From NCBI RefSeq assembly GCF_002013465.1, contig NZ_MAFC01000021.1, positions 124,001 to 188,000 of the forward strand: a stretch of DNA of 64,000 nt, given 5' to 3'. The notes beneath the pieces were generated by a model. It saw only the letters and a program-made list of their open reading frames with translations. It ran no database searches and was not told the origin of the DNA. The translations under genes were made by a program, and so were the position numbers. The DNA comes from Mycobacterium sp. D16R12 (GTDB lineage Bacteria; Actinomycetota; Actinomycetes; Mycobacteriales; Mycobacteriaceae). Positions 37,529 to 47,495 of the stretch are shown in pieces. Position 1 is the first letter of the stretch, and the number at the start of each line of letters is the position of its first letter.

Positions 37529-38245
37529 GTGATCGCGTACGACGAGGAACTGCGGGCCCGGATTCGCGAGCACCTGGCGGGCCACGAACGCAGGACCATC
37601 GAGGACCCGGAGAAACGCCGCGCTGCGGTGGCCGTGGTGCTGGTCGACTCGGATCTGGGTGAAGACCGCATCGACCCGGCACCGGTGGACGAGTGGATCG
37701 ATGACCGGGAGATAGCCGAGCAGGGGCTGGACGGCAGGATGGTCGACGTCTCGGGCGGCGCGGCATTCCTGCTGTGCCGCAGAACCTCCCGGCTCAACTC
37801 CCATGCCGCGCAGTGGGCACTGCCCGGCGGACGATTGGATCCGGGCGAGGATGCGGTGCAAGCGGCGCTGCGGGAGCTCGACGAGGAACTGGGCGTCGCA
37901 CTGCCGGAATCGACGGTGCTCGGCCTGCTCGACGACTATCCGACACGTTCGGGATACGTGATCACCCCGGTGGTGGTGTGGGGTGGCGGACGTCTGGAGA
38001 TGAGCCCCTCGCCCGACGAAGTGGTGGCCGCCTACCGGGTGGGGTTGCATCAGCTGCAGCGCGAGAATTCACCGCGCTACGTCACGATTCCCGAGAGCCC
38101 GCGCCCGGTGGTGCAGATCCCGCTGGGCAACGACCTCATCCACGCCCCGACCGGGGCCGTCCTGCTACAGGTGAGGTGGCTCTGCCTGGAAGGTCGCGCA
38201 GACCGCGTCGATGAGCTGGAGCAGCCGGTCTTCGCCTGGCGATAG
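37529..38245 (+). CDS. Nudix hydrolase (CoA pyrophosphatase-like)
   Basis: A 238-residue protein whose Nudix box [24 protein letters not shown] (about residues 102-125) has all catalytic Glu residues. The preceding [24 protein letters not shown] resembles the NudL/CoA-diphosphatase signature region. GTG 37529 is chosen because the family fold begins soon after; no better start is seen. It is divergent from the dioxygenase across 95 bases. Confidence 0.82.
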   Translation: MIAYDEELRARIREHLAGHERRTIEDPEKRRAAVAVVLVDSDLGEDRIDPAPVDEWIDDREIAEQGLDGRMVDVSGGAAFLLCRRTSRLNSHAAQWALPGGRLDPGEDAVQAALRELDEELGVALPESTVLGLLDDYPTRSGYVITPVVVWGGGRLEMSPSPDEVVAAYRVGLHQLQRENSPRYVTIPESPRPVVQIPLGNDLIHAPTGAVLLQVRWLCLEGRADRVDELEQPVFAWR

Positions 38246-38253
38246 ATCCAGTC

Positions 38254-38667
38254 CTAGGACACGCCGGCGCGCGCCAACAACGTCGGCGTCCCGTAGGGCG
38301 CATCCTGCTCCGCCACCCAGCCCGGGTCCAGATACACCGAGTTGGATGCGATCACATTGCCGTCGCGCAGGATCTCGCCGAGGTAGTTGCCGCCCTGGTC
38401 GCTGAATATGCTCACCTGCGCCTCACGAGCCGTCATCGATATGTCATGCGTCCACGGCACGAAGGGGTCGAGCCACGTGTACTTGACCGCCTTCTCCCCC
38501 TTACCCGTGCGGTAGGAGATAACCACTTGGCGATTGCTCCCCGGATCCTGCGCGGTGACGCGGTAAGTCATTTTCACCGCGGGCTCGGCCTGCGCCACCG
38601 TGGCGGCCGGCAATCCCAGCAAGGCACTCGACGCCAGAACCACCAGCAACGCGAGAATTCTTCTCAT
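38254..38667 (-). CDS. Small secreted MmpS-like protein
   Basis: A 137-residue protein with a cleavable-looking signal (MRRILALLVVLASSALLGLPAATVAQAEP, cut near residue 28). The mature part VKMTYRVTAQ...YTWLDPFVPWTHDISMTAREAQVSIFSD...GEILRDGNVIASNSV matches the beta-sandwich layout of the C-terminal domain of MmpS proteins, which assist MmpL lipid exporters. No mmpL gene is nearby. It lies downstream of the two lipoprotein peptidases with a 21-base gap. Confidence 0.7.
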   Translation of the reverse strand: MRRILALLVVLASSALLGLPAATVAQAEPAVKMTYRVTAQDPGSNRQVVISYRTGKGEKAVKYTWLDPFVPWTHDISMTAREAQVSIFSDQGGNYLGEILRDGNVIASNSVYLDPGWVAEQDAPYGTPTLLARAGVS

Positions 38668-38688
38668 GCGCTGGGATGCTAGCTGGAC

Positions 38689-40188
38689 CTAGCGCTCCTG
38701 TGGAGAGTGTCGCCGAACTTTGCGCTCCGGCACCCCATTAGGCCCGGTGGTGGACAGTGCATAAGTACCGACCGCAAAGGCGACGGCAGAACCGTTGATT
38801 CCCAGCGCCTGCTTACCGACGTTCGCGAGGTTGTCCTTCGCTCCGTGGTAGTTGGGGTCGAAGGGTTGACCCGCGCGGCCCTGCCACATCTTGGCTTCCG
38901 GGCCGCTCATTCTCTCCAGCGCACCCGAGCTGATGCCGCCGACGGGGATACCCGCGGCCAGGAACGGTCCGTAATCGGATCTGCCGTTGAACTCCTCGGC
39001 CGCAGGTCGCTTGCCTGCCAGGTTGAGGTATCCAGCGAAGGTTCGTTCGATCCCCGCCGATCCCTCGGGTACGTCCAAGGGCGGCCGATTCGGATCCGGT
39101 TTGGTGGCCGATTGGTCACCGTCGAGCACGAAGTAGCCGGCATTGGGGGAACCGAGCATGTCGAAGTTCAGGTACAGCGCGATGTCGTTGAGTTCTTCGG
39201 CGCTGCGGCCCCTGGCGTATTCGATCGACCCGGCCAATCCGTCTTCTTCGGCAGTCCAGAACGCGAACCTGACGGCGTTGTTAACCACCGGCCTGGGCCC
39301 CAGCTGCAGTGCGGTCTCCAAGACCGCGGCCACGCCGGTTCCGTTGTCGTTGATCCCCGGGCCCTTGGCCACACTGTCCAGGTGCGCTCCGGCCACCACC
39401 ACATTTGCCGGATCACCTGTTGCGGTCTGGGCAATAATGTTGCGCGAGCGCACCTTCGCGATGTTCATATCCAGCACCAGGGTTACCGGCGAGGAATTGC
39501 GGCGCAGCAGAGTGTCGACTCCCGAGTCGATGATTCCGACCGGAATAGACAGCTGCTCATAGTAATTCGGGGTGAACAGACCCTCGCCGGCGCCCGCCTG
39601 CATCGTCACCAGCACCGCCGCCGCGCCCTTCTCCTTGGCGACATTGTGCTTCTCGACGACCGAACACCCGGCACCGTCGACCACTGCGATCTGACCGTCC
39701 AGCTTGAGGGTGCCGTAATCCGCCGTGGCACAACCACTGGCCTTGCCCGAGGGACGGATGATGTTGGCCTTGAGCCCATCCTTGGGAGTCTGGGCGAAGT
39801 AGGAGGCCTGATCTACCGCATAGGGCCGACCGCCGATGTCTACGAGCGGTTTGCCCTCGGTGAGCACCTTGAGCCTGGACAGCTCCGGCGTCTGAACCTC
39901 GAATCCGCGATCTTTCAATGCCTTTGCTACATAGTCGGCACTGGCGTCATAGCCCGGCGTGCCCTCGGCACGGTTCCCGCCGTGGGCGTCGGCGGCCTGC
40001 TGCAGCTGTTGCAGGTGCGCCACCATGGCGTCCACGGTGACTGTGCGTGCCAGATCGGCAGCCAGGTTGGGATTGGGTGGCGCGGCGGTGGCACCCGGAG
40101 AGCTCGGGTGCGCGCAGCAGCTCGCCACCGCCGCAATCGCGAGCAGAGCGCAACCGCGCGCTAGCCCCCGGGCGCGAAATAACGCCAT
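38689..40188 (-). CDS. M28-family aminopeptidase lipoprotein, LpqL-like (copy 1)
   Basis: A 499-residue exported zinc peptidase. The signal ends in lipobox VASC, so it is membrane-anchored. A PA-type insert (about residues 130-230) precedes the M28 catalytic domain with metal ligands in AGAHLDSV, GINDNGTG, WTAEEDGL, LNFDMLGS and the late His of PNYHGAKDN. ATG 40188 follows GAGG. It is a tandem paralogue of the next gene upstream and probably arose by duplication. The leader has two GGTTCCA repeats about 12 bases apart. Confidence 0.88.
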   Translation of the reverse strand: MALFRARGLARGCALLAIAAVASCCAHPSSPGATAAPPNPNLAADLARTVTVDAMVAHLQQLQQAADAHGGNRAEGTPGYDASADYVAKALKDRGFEVQTPELSRLKVLTEGKPLVDIGGRPYAVDQASYFAQTPKDGLKANIIRPSGKASGCATADYGTLKLDGQIAVVDGAGCSVVEKHNVAKEKGAAAVLVTMQAGAGEGLFTPNYYEQLSIPVGIIDSGVDTLLRRNSSPVTLVLDMNIAKVRSRNIIAQTATGDPANVVVAGAHLDSVAKGPGINDNGTGVAAVLETALQLGPRPVVNNAVRFAFWTAEEDGLAGSIEYARGRSAEELNDIALYLNFDMLGSPNAGYFVLDGDQSATKPDPNRPPLDVPEGSAGIERTFAGYLNLAGKRPAAEEFNGRSDYGPFLAAGIPVGGISSGALERMSGPEAKMWQGRAGQPFDPNYHGAKDNLANVGKQALGINGSAVAFAVGTYALSTTGPNGVPERKVRRHSPQER

Positions 40189-40349
40189 CAAATAAACCTC
40201 AATGGAACCTCTTTGGAACCCCAGTGGACTTGTGCGAATCGAGCAATCGCACACGCTACCGCACCAACGTTGATTCCCAAGGCCTTTCGGGGCGTTGCAA
40301 CGAAGCTGTTACCACCTCCCGCGTGCGGGGGAAGCGACTCGGGGACCTA

Positions 40350-41852
40350 TTAGTCCTTCAGCTTGTGGCGAGTGCGATCCGCGTGGATCGGCACCCCGTT
40401 GCGTCCGTCGATGCTCTGCGCGTACAGGCCGATGGTGTACGCGACTCCGCCCGCGTTGATCGCGAGCGCGTCCTTGTTCACGTTGGCCAAGGTGTCGCCC
40501 GCCTGGTGGTAGTTCGGATCGAAGGGCTGATTCGCCTTGCCGCCCCAGTCCCGCGCCTCCTCGGACGACATCTTGTCCTCGGCGCCGGAGAAGATGCCGC
40601 CCGTGGGAATGCCGGCCCGGCTGAACCCGTCGTAGTCCGAACGGCCGTCGTACTCGGTGTCATGGGCCTTCTTGCCCTGCTCGGCGAGGTACGCGATCTC
40701 TGTCCGCTCGATACCGGCCGACCCCTCGGGGATCCGCACCGGAACCTCGTTCGCGTCGGGTTCTTCGGACTGGTCGCCGTCATAGGTGAGGTATGCGGCG
40801 TTCGGAGACCCGAGCATGTCGTAATTCAGGTACAGGGCAATGTCTTTCAGCGCGTCCACGTCAAGGGACTTGACGTAATCAGTGGAACCGATCAGTCCTT
40901 CCTCTTCGGCACCCCAGAACGCGAAGCGCACCGCGTTCTTGACGTCCGGGCTCGGCCCCAGCTGCAGCGCGGTCTCCAGGACTGCCGCGGTACCGGTGCC
41001 GTTGTCATTGATACCCGGCCCCTCGGGAACGCTGTCGAGGTGAGCACCGGCCATCACGACATCGGTCTTGGCACCCGTCTTGGTCTGCGCGATCACATTG
41101 CGCGCCTTGACGTCCTTGGTCTCCGCATCGACCTTGAGAACGACCTGATCGGGATGCGCCCGTAGCTCGGCTCCGGTCGACTTCGTGACACCCACCACGG
41201 GGATCTTCGGGGCGGCGTCCTCACCGAGGGTGCCACCCGACTGGCTCTCGTCGACGTTGTCCGCGACGATCAGGCCCACCGCGCCGCGCTCGGCGGCAGC
41301 CTTCTCCTTCTCGGAGAATGGGCACGATCCGCGGTCAACCAGGACCACAGCACCCTTGATGTCCAGTCCGTTGTAATCCTCGGCGGTGCAGCCCGGCGAT
41401 TCTTCCGCCCGGGCCGCGACGAATCGTCCCTGTACCTGACCACCCGGCGAGTACGACAGCACCGCGGCGTCGACCTTCTTGGGGCCGACCGTCAGCTCAA
41501 GGGACTTGGCCTGAAAGTATTTGAAGCTGAACTCGGGTGTCTGTACGTCGAAACCCTTGTCCTTAAGCGCTTTAACCACATAATCGACACTTTGGTCGAA
41601 GCCGGGAGTGCCCGCCGCCCGGGTGTTCTTGTTCTTGTCGGCAATTTCCTGGAGCGCCGAGAGATGCTTCACGACATTGTCGATGGTCACCTTCTCGTGC
41701 AGGGAGTGTGCGAAGCTGACCGCCTCCTGGGATCCCGCCTGCGGTCCCGAGCGGGGCGCGTCAGCACCATTGCCCTTATCGCATGCCGTCACGGTCGCCA
41801 GTACGCATGTCGCAGACACTGCGACCGCATACAGAACCCGCTTGTTCCCCAT
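40350..41852 (-). CDS. lpqL: M28-family aminopeptidase lipoprotein LpqL (copy 2)
   Basis: A 500-residue paralogue of the neighbouring peptidase, the same length as M. tuberculosis LpqL. The signal ends in lipobox VTAC. A PA domain (with GRFVAARAEESPGCTAEDYNGLDIKGAVVLVDRGSCPFSEKEKAAAERGA) is followed by the zinc-site motifs AGAHLDSV, GINDNGTG, WGAEEEGL, LNYDMLGS and PNYHQAGD. ATG 41852 has GGGAGAAC upstream. It lies downstream of thiG and the ABC exporter in the same direction; in M. tuberculosis lpqL follows thiG directly. Confidence 0.9.
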   Translation of the reverse strand: MGNKRVLYAVAVSATCVLATVTACDKGNGADAPRSGPQAGSQEAVSFAHSLHEKVTIDNVVKHLSALQEIADKNKNTRAAGTPGFDQSVDYVVKALKDKGFDVQTPEFSFKYFQAKSLELTVGPKKVDAAVLSYSPGGQVQGRFVAARAEESPGCTAEDYNGLDIKGAVVLVDRGSCPFSEKEKAAAERGAVGLIVADNVDESQSGGTLGEDAAPKIPVVGVTKSTGAELRAHPDQVVLKVDAETKDVKARNVIAQTKTGAKTDVVMAGAHLDSVPEGPGINDNGTGTAAVLETALQLGPSPDVKNAVRFAFWGAEEEGLIGSTDYVKSLDVDALKDIALYLNYDMLGSPNAAYLTYDGDQSEEPDANEVPVRIPEGSAGIERTEIAYLAEQGKKAHDTEYDGRSDYDGFSRAGIPTGGIFSGAEDKMSSEEARDWGGKANQPFDPNYHQAGDTLANVNKDALAINAGGVAYTIGLYAQSIDGRNGVPIHADRTRHKLKD

Positions 41853-41871
41853 TGTTCTCCCTTGTCCCGAC

Positions 41872-42627
41872 CTAGACGTCGCGCCGCTGCACCACGAACA
41901 GCGCCGCAGCGAGCGTGATGACAACCACGGTAGCAAAGTAGATAAGGGATCCCGCGACGTTCCAGACAAACGTGACCCCATCTACGGTGTACCAGGTCAC
42001 CCCGGTGAACCGGAGTCCGTTGGCGAAAGGAAGAAAGGGCTGCAACGTTTTTCCTGCACTAGTGAGCCAGCCCAGCATCAACTCAAGCACCGTAGGCCAC
42101 AGCAGCAGCACCGCCACTGCGCCCGCGGTGTGTTTCAGCAACACACCGACCGCCACCGCAAGAACTGCGCACAAGAACGCGTACACGGTTACCGCACCGA
42201 CGGTGCGCCATACGCCCTCGCTGTCCAACGCCAGATTCGCGCCCGATTCGGGACCAGCCATGGCACGTACCAACATGATCGAGGTCAGCGCGGTGATCGC
42301 GGTGACCACCGCCGCCCAGACCCCCGCGACCAGCGCCTTGGCGCCGATGACCGCCAGCCTGTTAGGTGAAGCCTGAAAGGTGGTTCGCACCATCGAGGTT
42401 CGATTCTCGTTGGTCACCGTCATGGCGGCCAGCACCATGAGGAGCGGCACCCCGACGACGGTCGCCCCGCCCGCGGCATCACCGGGAGAGATCGGCATGT
42501 AGACAGAGGCCGCAGATCCGCCCTGCAGGCCTGCCAATGCCAGTCCCAACGCCAACGCCAGCAGGCTGCACCACACTGCAGAGCGCGATGTGGATACCTT
42601 GATCCGTTCGGCCGCGATAACGCCCAT
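41872..42627 (-). CDS. ABC-2-type transporter permease
   Basis: A 251-residue membrane protein with about six hydrophobic segments and a first cytoplasmic stretch MGVIAAERIKVSTSRSAVW typical of ABC-2 permeases. ATG 42627 overlaps the ATPase stop (TGATG), so the two form one exporter. The substrate is unknown. It has no counterpart that I recall between thiG and lpqL in M. tuberculosis, so the exporter may be an insertion here. Confidence 0.85.
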   Translation of the reverse strand: MGVIAAERIKVSTSRSAVWCSLLALALGLALAGLQGGSAASVYMPISPGDAAGGATVVGVPLLMVLAAMTVTNENRTSMVRTTFQASPNRLAVIGAKALVAGVWAAVVTAITALTSIMLVRAMAGPESGANLALDSEGVWRTVGAVTVYAFLCAVLAVAVGVLLKHTAGAVAVLLLWPTVLELMLGWLTSAGKTLQPFLPFANGLRFTGVTWYTVDGVTFVWNVAGSLIYFATVVVITLAAALFVVQRRDV

Positions 42628-43610
42628 CAGCGAGCACCCTCCGCGTCGGCGGGCACCTCGGCAGAGGTTTCCGCAACCTGGTCATCGACCCGGCTGCGGT
42701 ACTGCACGGCATCGTCGGTCAACGACAGATACGCGTCCTCCAACGAAACCCGTTGTGGGGAAAGTTCGTATAACGTCACACCGCGACGTGCGGCAAGCTC
42801 GCCGACCTGCTCGATGAGAGCCCCGCTGACTTCCAACACACCCTCTTCTCCACCTTCTCCACTGCGTTCCGAGACTTTCACCGAGAAGCCGCTTTCCTCC
42901 GCCGCCGAGCGCAGGCTATCGATCTGCGGGCTGCGCACCCGCACCACGTCGGCGCCGGCCCTGCTCACAAACTCATGCATGGATGTCGCCGCGATCAGCC
43001 GACCACGGCCGATTACCACCAATTGGTCTGCCGTATTGGCCATTTCGGAGAGCAGATGACTTGAGACCAGCACCGTGCGTCCCTGCGCCGCCAGGCTTTG
43101 CATGAGCGTGCGGATCCAGTGGATGCCCTCGGGGTCCAGACCGTTGACAGGCTCGTCGAACAACAGCACCTGGGGATCACCGAGCAGCGCCACGGCAATG
43201 CCCAACCGCTGGGACATGCCCAACGAGAAGGTACCGGCGTGCCGGTTTGCCACCTCGGTGAGGCCGACCATCTCCAGCACTTCATCCACCCGTTGGGCGG
43301 CAATGTCATTGGCGGCGGCAATCCACCGCAAGTGGTTGCGCGCCGACCGGTTGGGGTGAAACTGCTTGGGATCCAACAGTGCACCGACCTCGCGAAGCGG
43401 ATGGTCGATCTCGTGGTACTGCTTGCCACCGATCGTCGCCGTCCCAGAGGTCGGGCGCGCGAGCCCCACGATCATGCGCAGCGTGGTCGACTTACCTGCC
43501 CCATTGGGGCCCAGAAACCCGGTCACGACGCCCGGCTCGACAGTGACGGAAAGGTCGTCGACCGCCGGGGTCTGCCCATATACCTTGGTCAGCGACCGCA
43601 GTTCGATCAT
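42627..43610 (-). CDS. ABC transporter ATP-binding protein
   Basis: A 327-residue ATPase of the DrrA/CcmA-like type. Walker A is GPNGAGKST, the signature is FSLGMSQRLGIA, Walker B is VLLFDEPVNGLDP, and the switch His is in LVSSHLL. ATG 43610 begins at MIELRSLTKVYG. It is paired with the overlapping permease and starts 18 bases after thiG. Antibiotic or peptide export is typical of the family, but nothing here fixes the cargo. Confidence 0.93.
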   Translation of the reverse strand: MIELRSLTKVYGQTPAVDDLSVTVEPGVVTGFLGPNGAGKSTTLRMIVGLARPTSGTATIGGKQYHEIDHPLREVGALLDPKQFHPNRSARNHLRWIAAANDIAAQRVDEVLEMVGLTEVANRHAGTFSLGMSQRLGIAVALLGDPQVLLFDEPVNGLDPEGIHWIRTLMQSLAAQGRTVLVSSHLLSEMANTADQLVVIGRGRLIAATSMHEFVSRAGADVVRVRSPQIDSLRSAAEESGFSVKVSERSGEGGEEGVLEVSGALIEQVGELAARRGVTLYELSPQRVSLEDAYLSLTDDAVQYRSRVDDQVAETSAEVPADAEGAR

Positions 43611-43627
43611 GCGGCCCACTATGCCAG

Positions 43628-44609
<982 letters not shown>

Positions 44610-44613
<4 letters not shown>

Positions 44614-45683
44614 CGGGCCTCCTGACTGGGTCTGCTCACACTGGGTGCCTTCTCGAACCGGCGGGGATCGACGGCGACCGGCGACTCGCCACCGTCGAGC
44701 AGCGCCCCTATCGTCTTCGCCGTCCACGGCGCGAGCAGAAAACCGGACCGGCCATGCCCGGCGGCCACCAGCGTGCGGTCGTCAATCCTGCCCACCAAGG
44801 GCAGATTGTCTTCGGTCATCGGGCGCAGGCCCGCCGCGCATTCGGCGAATTCGTATTCGCCCAGACAGGGCAGTACCGCGCACGCGTCGTCGAGCAGGTC
44901 CCGCACTCCCGCAACGGCAGGCGCGGTGTCGTGGCCGTGCTCGTACTGCGTGGCGCCGACGACGACGCCGTCCTCCCGGGGCACCAGGTAGACGTGTCGT
45001 CCATGGATCCGCGCCCGGATGACGTGCGTGGGGGGCGGCATCGCACCGGGACGTCGTCGCAGCCGCAGCACCTCGCCCTTCACCGGGCGAACCGGCAGAT
45101 TCGCGAGTGTCGCCGCCTCCACCCCGTTGGCGACCACGATCTGGTCGCCCGACGCCTCCTCGAGGTTGGCAACCGCAGGACCCCTGCGCACGCCGAGCGC
45201 CGCGCAGTCGGCGGTCAGGGCCCGCAGCACCTTGCGATTGTCGACGGCGAGTTCTTCTGGCGCCGTGAATCCGCGGCGGATGTTCTGCGCCAGCAGCGGC
45301 TCGACATCCCGGGCGTCGGTGGTCTCTGCGACGGTATGGCCGTGCCCGGCCAGCCAGTCGATCATCGTGCGCAGCTCGCCGACATCGGCGGTGTCGACGG
45401 CCACGGTGAGTGACCCTCGCGCGGTGATCACGGTGTTGTCCGCGTCGTCGATGAAGTCGTCGTGCCAGATCCGGAGGGATTCGATACCCAGATCCAGCAG
45501 GTCATCCTCGCCGGGCCAGGCCTCGCTGTAGGGCGCGAGCATCCCGCCCGCCACCCATGACGGGCCCTTTCGGCCGTCATCGTGAACGGTGACCCGCCAA
45601 CCGCGGCGGGCGACTTCACGTGCCACGGATAGCCCGATGACTCCACCGCCGATCACGGCGACGGAGTCTGGTTGAGAAGACAT
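44610..45683 (-). CDS. thiO: Glycine oxidase ThiO
   Basis: A 357-residue FAD enzyme of the DAAO family that oxidises glycine to the dehydroglycine used by ThiG. The start [23 protein letters not shown] is the FAD-binding fold. [32 protein letters not shown] and the C-terminal [19 protein letters not shown] are typical. ATG 45683 lies just downstream of the TPP riboswitch; an ATG at 45713 would fall inside the aptamer and is not used. Confidence 0.93.
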
Positions 45684-45690
45684 CACAATC

Positions 45691-45796
45691 GGAGTCACTC
45701 CCTTCGCCGGCATGACCCGGATCAGGTCGGACGGTCAGGGCTGGATTCGTTGGCCCACTCTCAGCCCGCTCATCCCGGGGCTCCCGCGTTACTTAC
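45691..45796 (-). ncRNA. TPP riboswitch upstream of thiO
   Basis: On the minus strand the order is GCGGGAGCCCCGGGATGAGC, GGGCTGAGAGTGGG, a variable arm, then GACCTGATCCGGGTCATGCC and GGCGAAGGGAG, the conserved THI-element blocks. The last block lies next to the thiO start at 45683 and includes the likely ribosome site. It controls thiOSG and perhaps the genes further downstream. The divergent thiE gene begins 26 bases from the outer edge and is not under it. Confidence 0.95.
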
Positions 45797-45821
45797 ACCT
45801 ACAACGCTAGCGTCTTCGACT

Positions 45822-46496
45822 ATGCACCCGCGTTCGACCCGGCTTGAGTCCGCTCACCTCTATCTCTGCACCGATGCCCGTCGGGAGCGCGGCGATCTCG
45901 CCGAGTTCGTCGACGCCGCCCTGGACGGCGGGGTCGACATCGTGCAGCTGCGCGACAAGGGGTCGGTGGGTGAGCAACAGTTTGGCCGGCTCGAGCCCAG
46001 CGAGGAGCTCGATTCTCTGGCGATTCTCGGGGCGGCCGCCGCCCGTCACGGTGCGCTGTTCGCGGTCAACGACCGTGCCGATATCGCCCGTGCGGCGGGG
46101 GCCGACATCCTGCACCTGGGCCAGGACGATCTACCTCTTTCTGTCGCCCGGGAGATCGTCGGACCGGATGTGCTTATCGGCCGGTCGACCCATGATGGCG
46201 AGCAGGCCGCGGCCGCCGCCGATGATGCCGAGGTCGACTACTTCTGTTGCGGACCATGCTGGCCGACGCCCACGAAACCGGGTCGCTCCGCGCCCGGCCT
46301 GGGTCTGGTGAGAACAGCCTCTGAGCTAGGGACTTCTCAACCCTGGTTCGCGATCGGCGGCATCGACGAGGCACGGGTGCCCGAGGTGGTCGCCGCCGGA
46401 GCGTCGCGAATCGTCGTGGTGCGCGCGATCACCGCGGCTGCCGATCCCCGCGCTGCGGCGGCGGCGCTTCGCGGGCTGGTCCTTCACCGGGCGTAG
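45822..46496 (+). CDS. thiE: Thiamine-phosphate synthase ThiE
   Basis: A 224-residue TIM-barrel enzyme that joins HMP-PP and thiazole phosphate. [71 protein letters not shown] and [11 protein letters not shown] cover the substrate and diphosphate sites. ATG 45822 gives the usual N-terminus; no ribosome site is visible, so the message may be leaderless or nearly so. It is divergent from the thiO riboswitch, as Rv0414c is from Rv0415. Confidence 0.94.
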   Translation: MHPRSTRLESAHLYLCTDARRERGDLAEFVDAALDGGVDIVQLRDKGSVGEQQFGRLEPSEELDSLAILGAAAARHGALFAVNDRADIARAAGADILHLGQDDLPLSVAREIVGPDVLIGRSTHDGEQAAAAADDAEVDYFCCGPCWPTPTKPGRSAPGLGLVRTASELGTSQPWFAIGGIDEARVPEVVAAGASRIVVVRAITAAADPRAAAAALRGLVLHRA

Positions 46497-46497
46497 G

Positions 46498-46869
46498 TCA
46501 GGGCCAGATCTGCGCGGGGGCGTCCGGATACTTCGCCTTCCAGCCCACCCACGGCACGTCGGTGGGCCCGATCGCGCTCTCGAGAATGTTCCACTTGGGG
46601 CCGGTCTTCCGCAGTAGGCCCTCATACCGCGACGGGTTGGCGCCATCGGCGTCCTGCAGCTGACCGTCGATGAGCGCCCAGTCGTTGGCACTCTTGAACG
46701 TCTTCACGTCGAGTTTGACGGGTTTACCCAGGTCAGCCTCGACACGGGCGAGCGCGGTCGCCACCACCTCGTTGCGGTCGCCCGGCCCACTCTCGGCTTT
46801 CTCTGAGCTGCACGCGCCCATCAGCAGGCTCGTGATCATCGCCAACGTCAGAACAAATCCGATGCGCAT
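46498..46869 (-). CDS. Small putative lipoprotein of unknown function
   Basis: About 123 residues from ATG 46869 (GTG 46872 is also open). The signal MRIGFVLTLAMITSLLMGAC ends in a lipobox. The mature part has KPVKLDVKTFKSANDWALIDGQLQDADG and RYEGLLRKTGPKWNILESAIGPTDVPWVGW, a pattern seen in small mycobacterial and proteobacterial exported proteins without known role. It follows mutT3 by nine bases on the same strand and faces thiE. Confidence 0.78.
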   Translation of the reverse strand: MRIGFVLTLAMITSLLMGACSSEKAESGPGDRNEVVATALARVEADLGKPVKLDVKTFKSANDWALIDGQLQDADGANPSRYEGLLRKTGPKWNILESAIGPTDVPWVGWKAKYPDAPAQIWP

Positions 46870-46878
46870 CACCGAACG

Positions 46879-47469
46879 CTACGGCAGTTGCCAGGCGAAA
46901 CGCCCGGGCTCAAGCTCGACAGTGCCGAGCCCATCCACGCCACTTGGCAACATTTCGACAACCCGCAGCAGTGGCCAGGCGGACTTGAACCCGGGATGCA
47001 ACCGCATCCCCTCGATTTTTTCCTCGGGCACCCACCGCAGCTCGGTGCTCTCGTGATTGGCCTCCGTCGGCAACAACTCGGCGGCATCGGCAACGACCGT
47101 GGTGTATGTCCAGTGCGCCTGACCATCAATGCGTTTCGTCACCACCGAAGAACGGATGGTCATCGCGCCCGGCGCGATGCCCGCCTCTTCGGCCGCCTCC
47201 CGAAGCGCGGCCTGCTCGGCGGACTCATGGCTGTCCCGCGCACCCCCGGGCAATGCCCAGGTACCGCCCTGATGGCTCCACCAGGCCCGATGCTGCAGCA
47301 GGACAGCGGGCTGGCCGCTCGCCAGTGGTGCGCGCAACAGCAAACCTGCCGCACCGAACCGTCCCCAGAATCGTGCACCCGTGTCGGCGACAACCCATCC
47401 GTCACCGTCGCCACGCACAGAGTCCACAGTAGAGCCACCAAAGGCTAAATATGCTCTTAGACTTTCCAT
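46879..47469 (-). CDS. mutT3: Nudix hydrolase MutT3
   Basis: A 196-residue Nudix protein whose box GGARDSHESAEQAALREAAEEAGI is complete. The stretch GDGDGWVVADTGARFWGRFGAAGLLLRAP recalls M. tuberculosis MutT3 (Rv0413), placed in the same position beside thiE and glnX and described as acting on oxidised purine nucleotides. The start is ATG 47469; GTG at 47427 would still keep the conserved part. Divergent from glnX with 26 bases between. Confidence 0.88.
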   Translation of the reverse strand: MESLRAYLAFGGSTVDSVRGDGDGWVVADTGARFWGRFGAAGLLLRAPLASGQPAVLLQHRAWWSHQGGTWALPGGARDSHESAEQAALREAAEEAGIAPGAMTIRSSVVTKRIDGQAHWTYTTVVADAAELLPTEANHESTELRWVPEEKIEGMRLHPGFKSAWPLLRVVEMLPSGVDGLGTVELEPGRFAWQLP

Positions 47470-47495
47470 TAAGGCCGGGGAGAGGAAGGTAAGAG

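Noticed and set aside
37434..37766. 111-residue N-terminal extension of the TauD-type dioxygenase
   Set aside because: It is an Arg/Pro-rich shadow antisense to the Nudix gene; the family fold begins at ATG 37433.
42390..42425. tRNA-like T-arm sequence GGTTCGATTCTC
   Set aside because: It lies inside the ABC permease coding region and no acceptor stem, D arm or anticodon arm can be paired around it.
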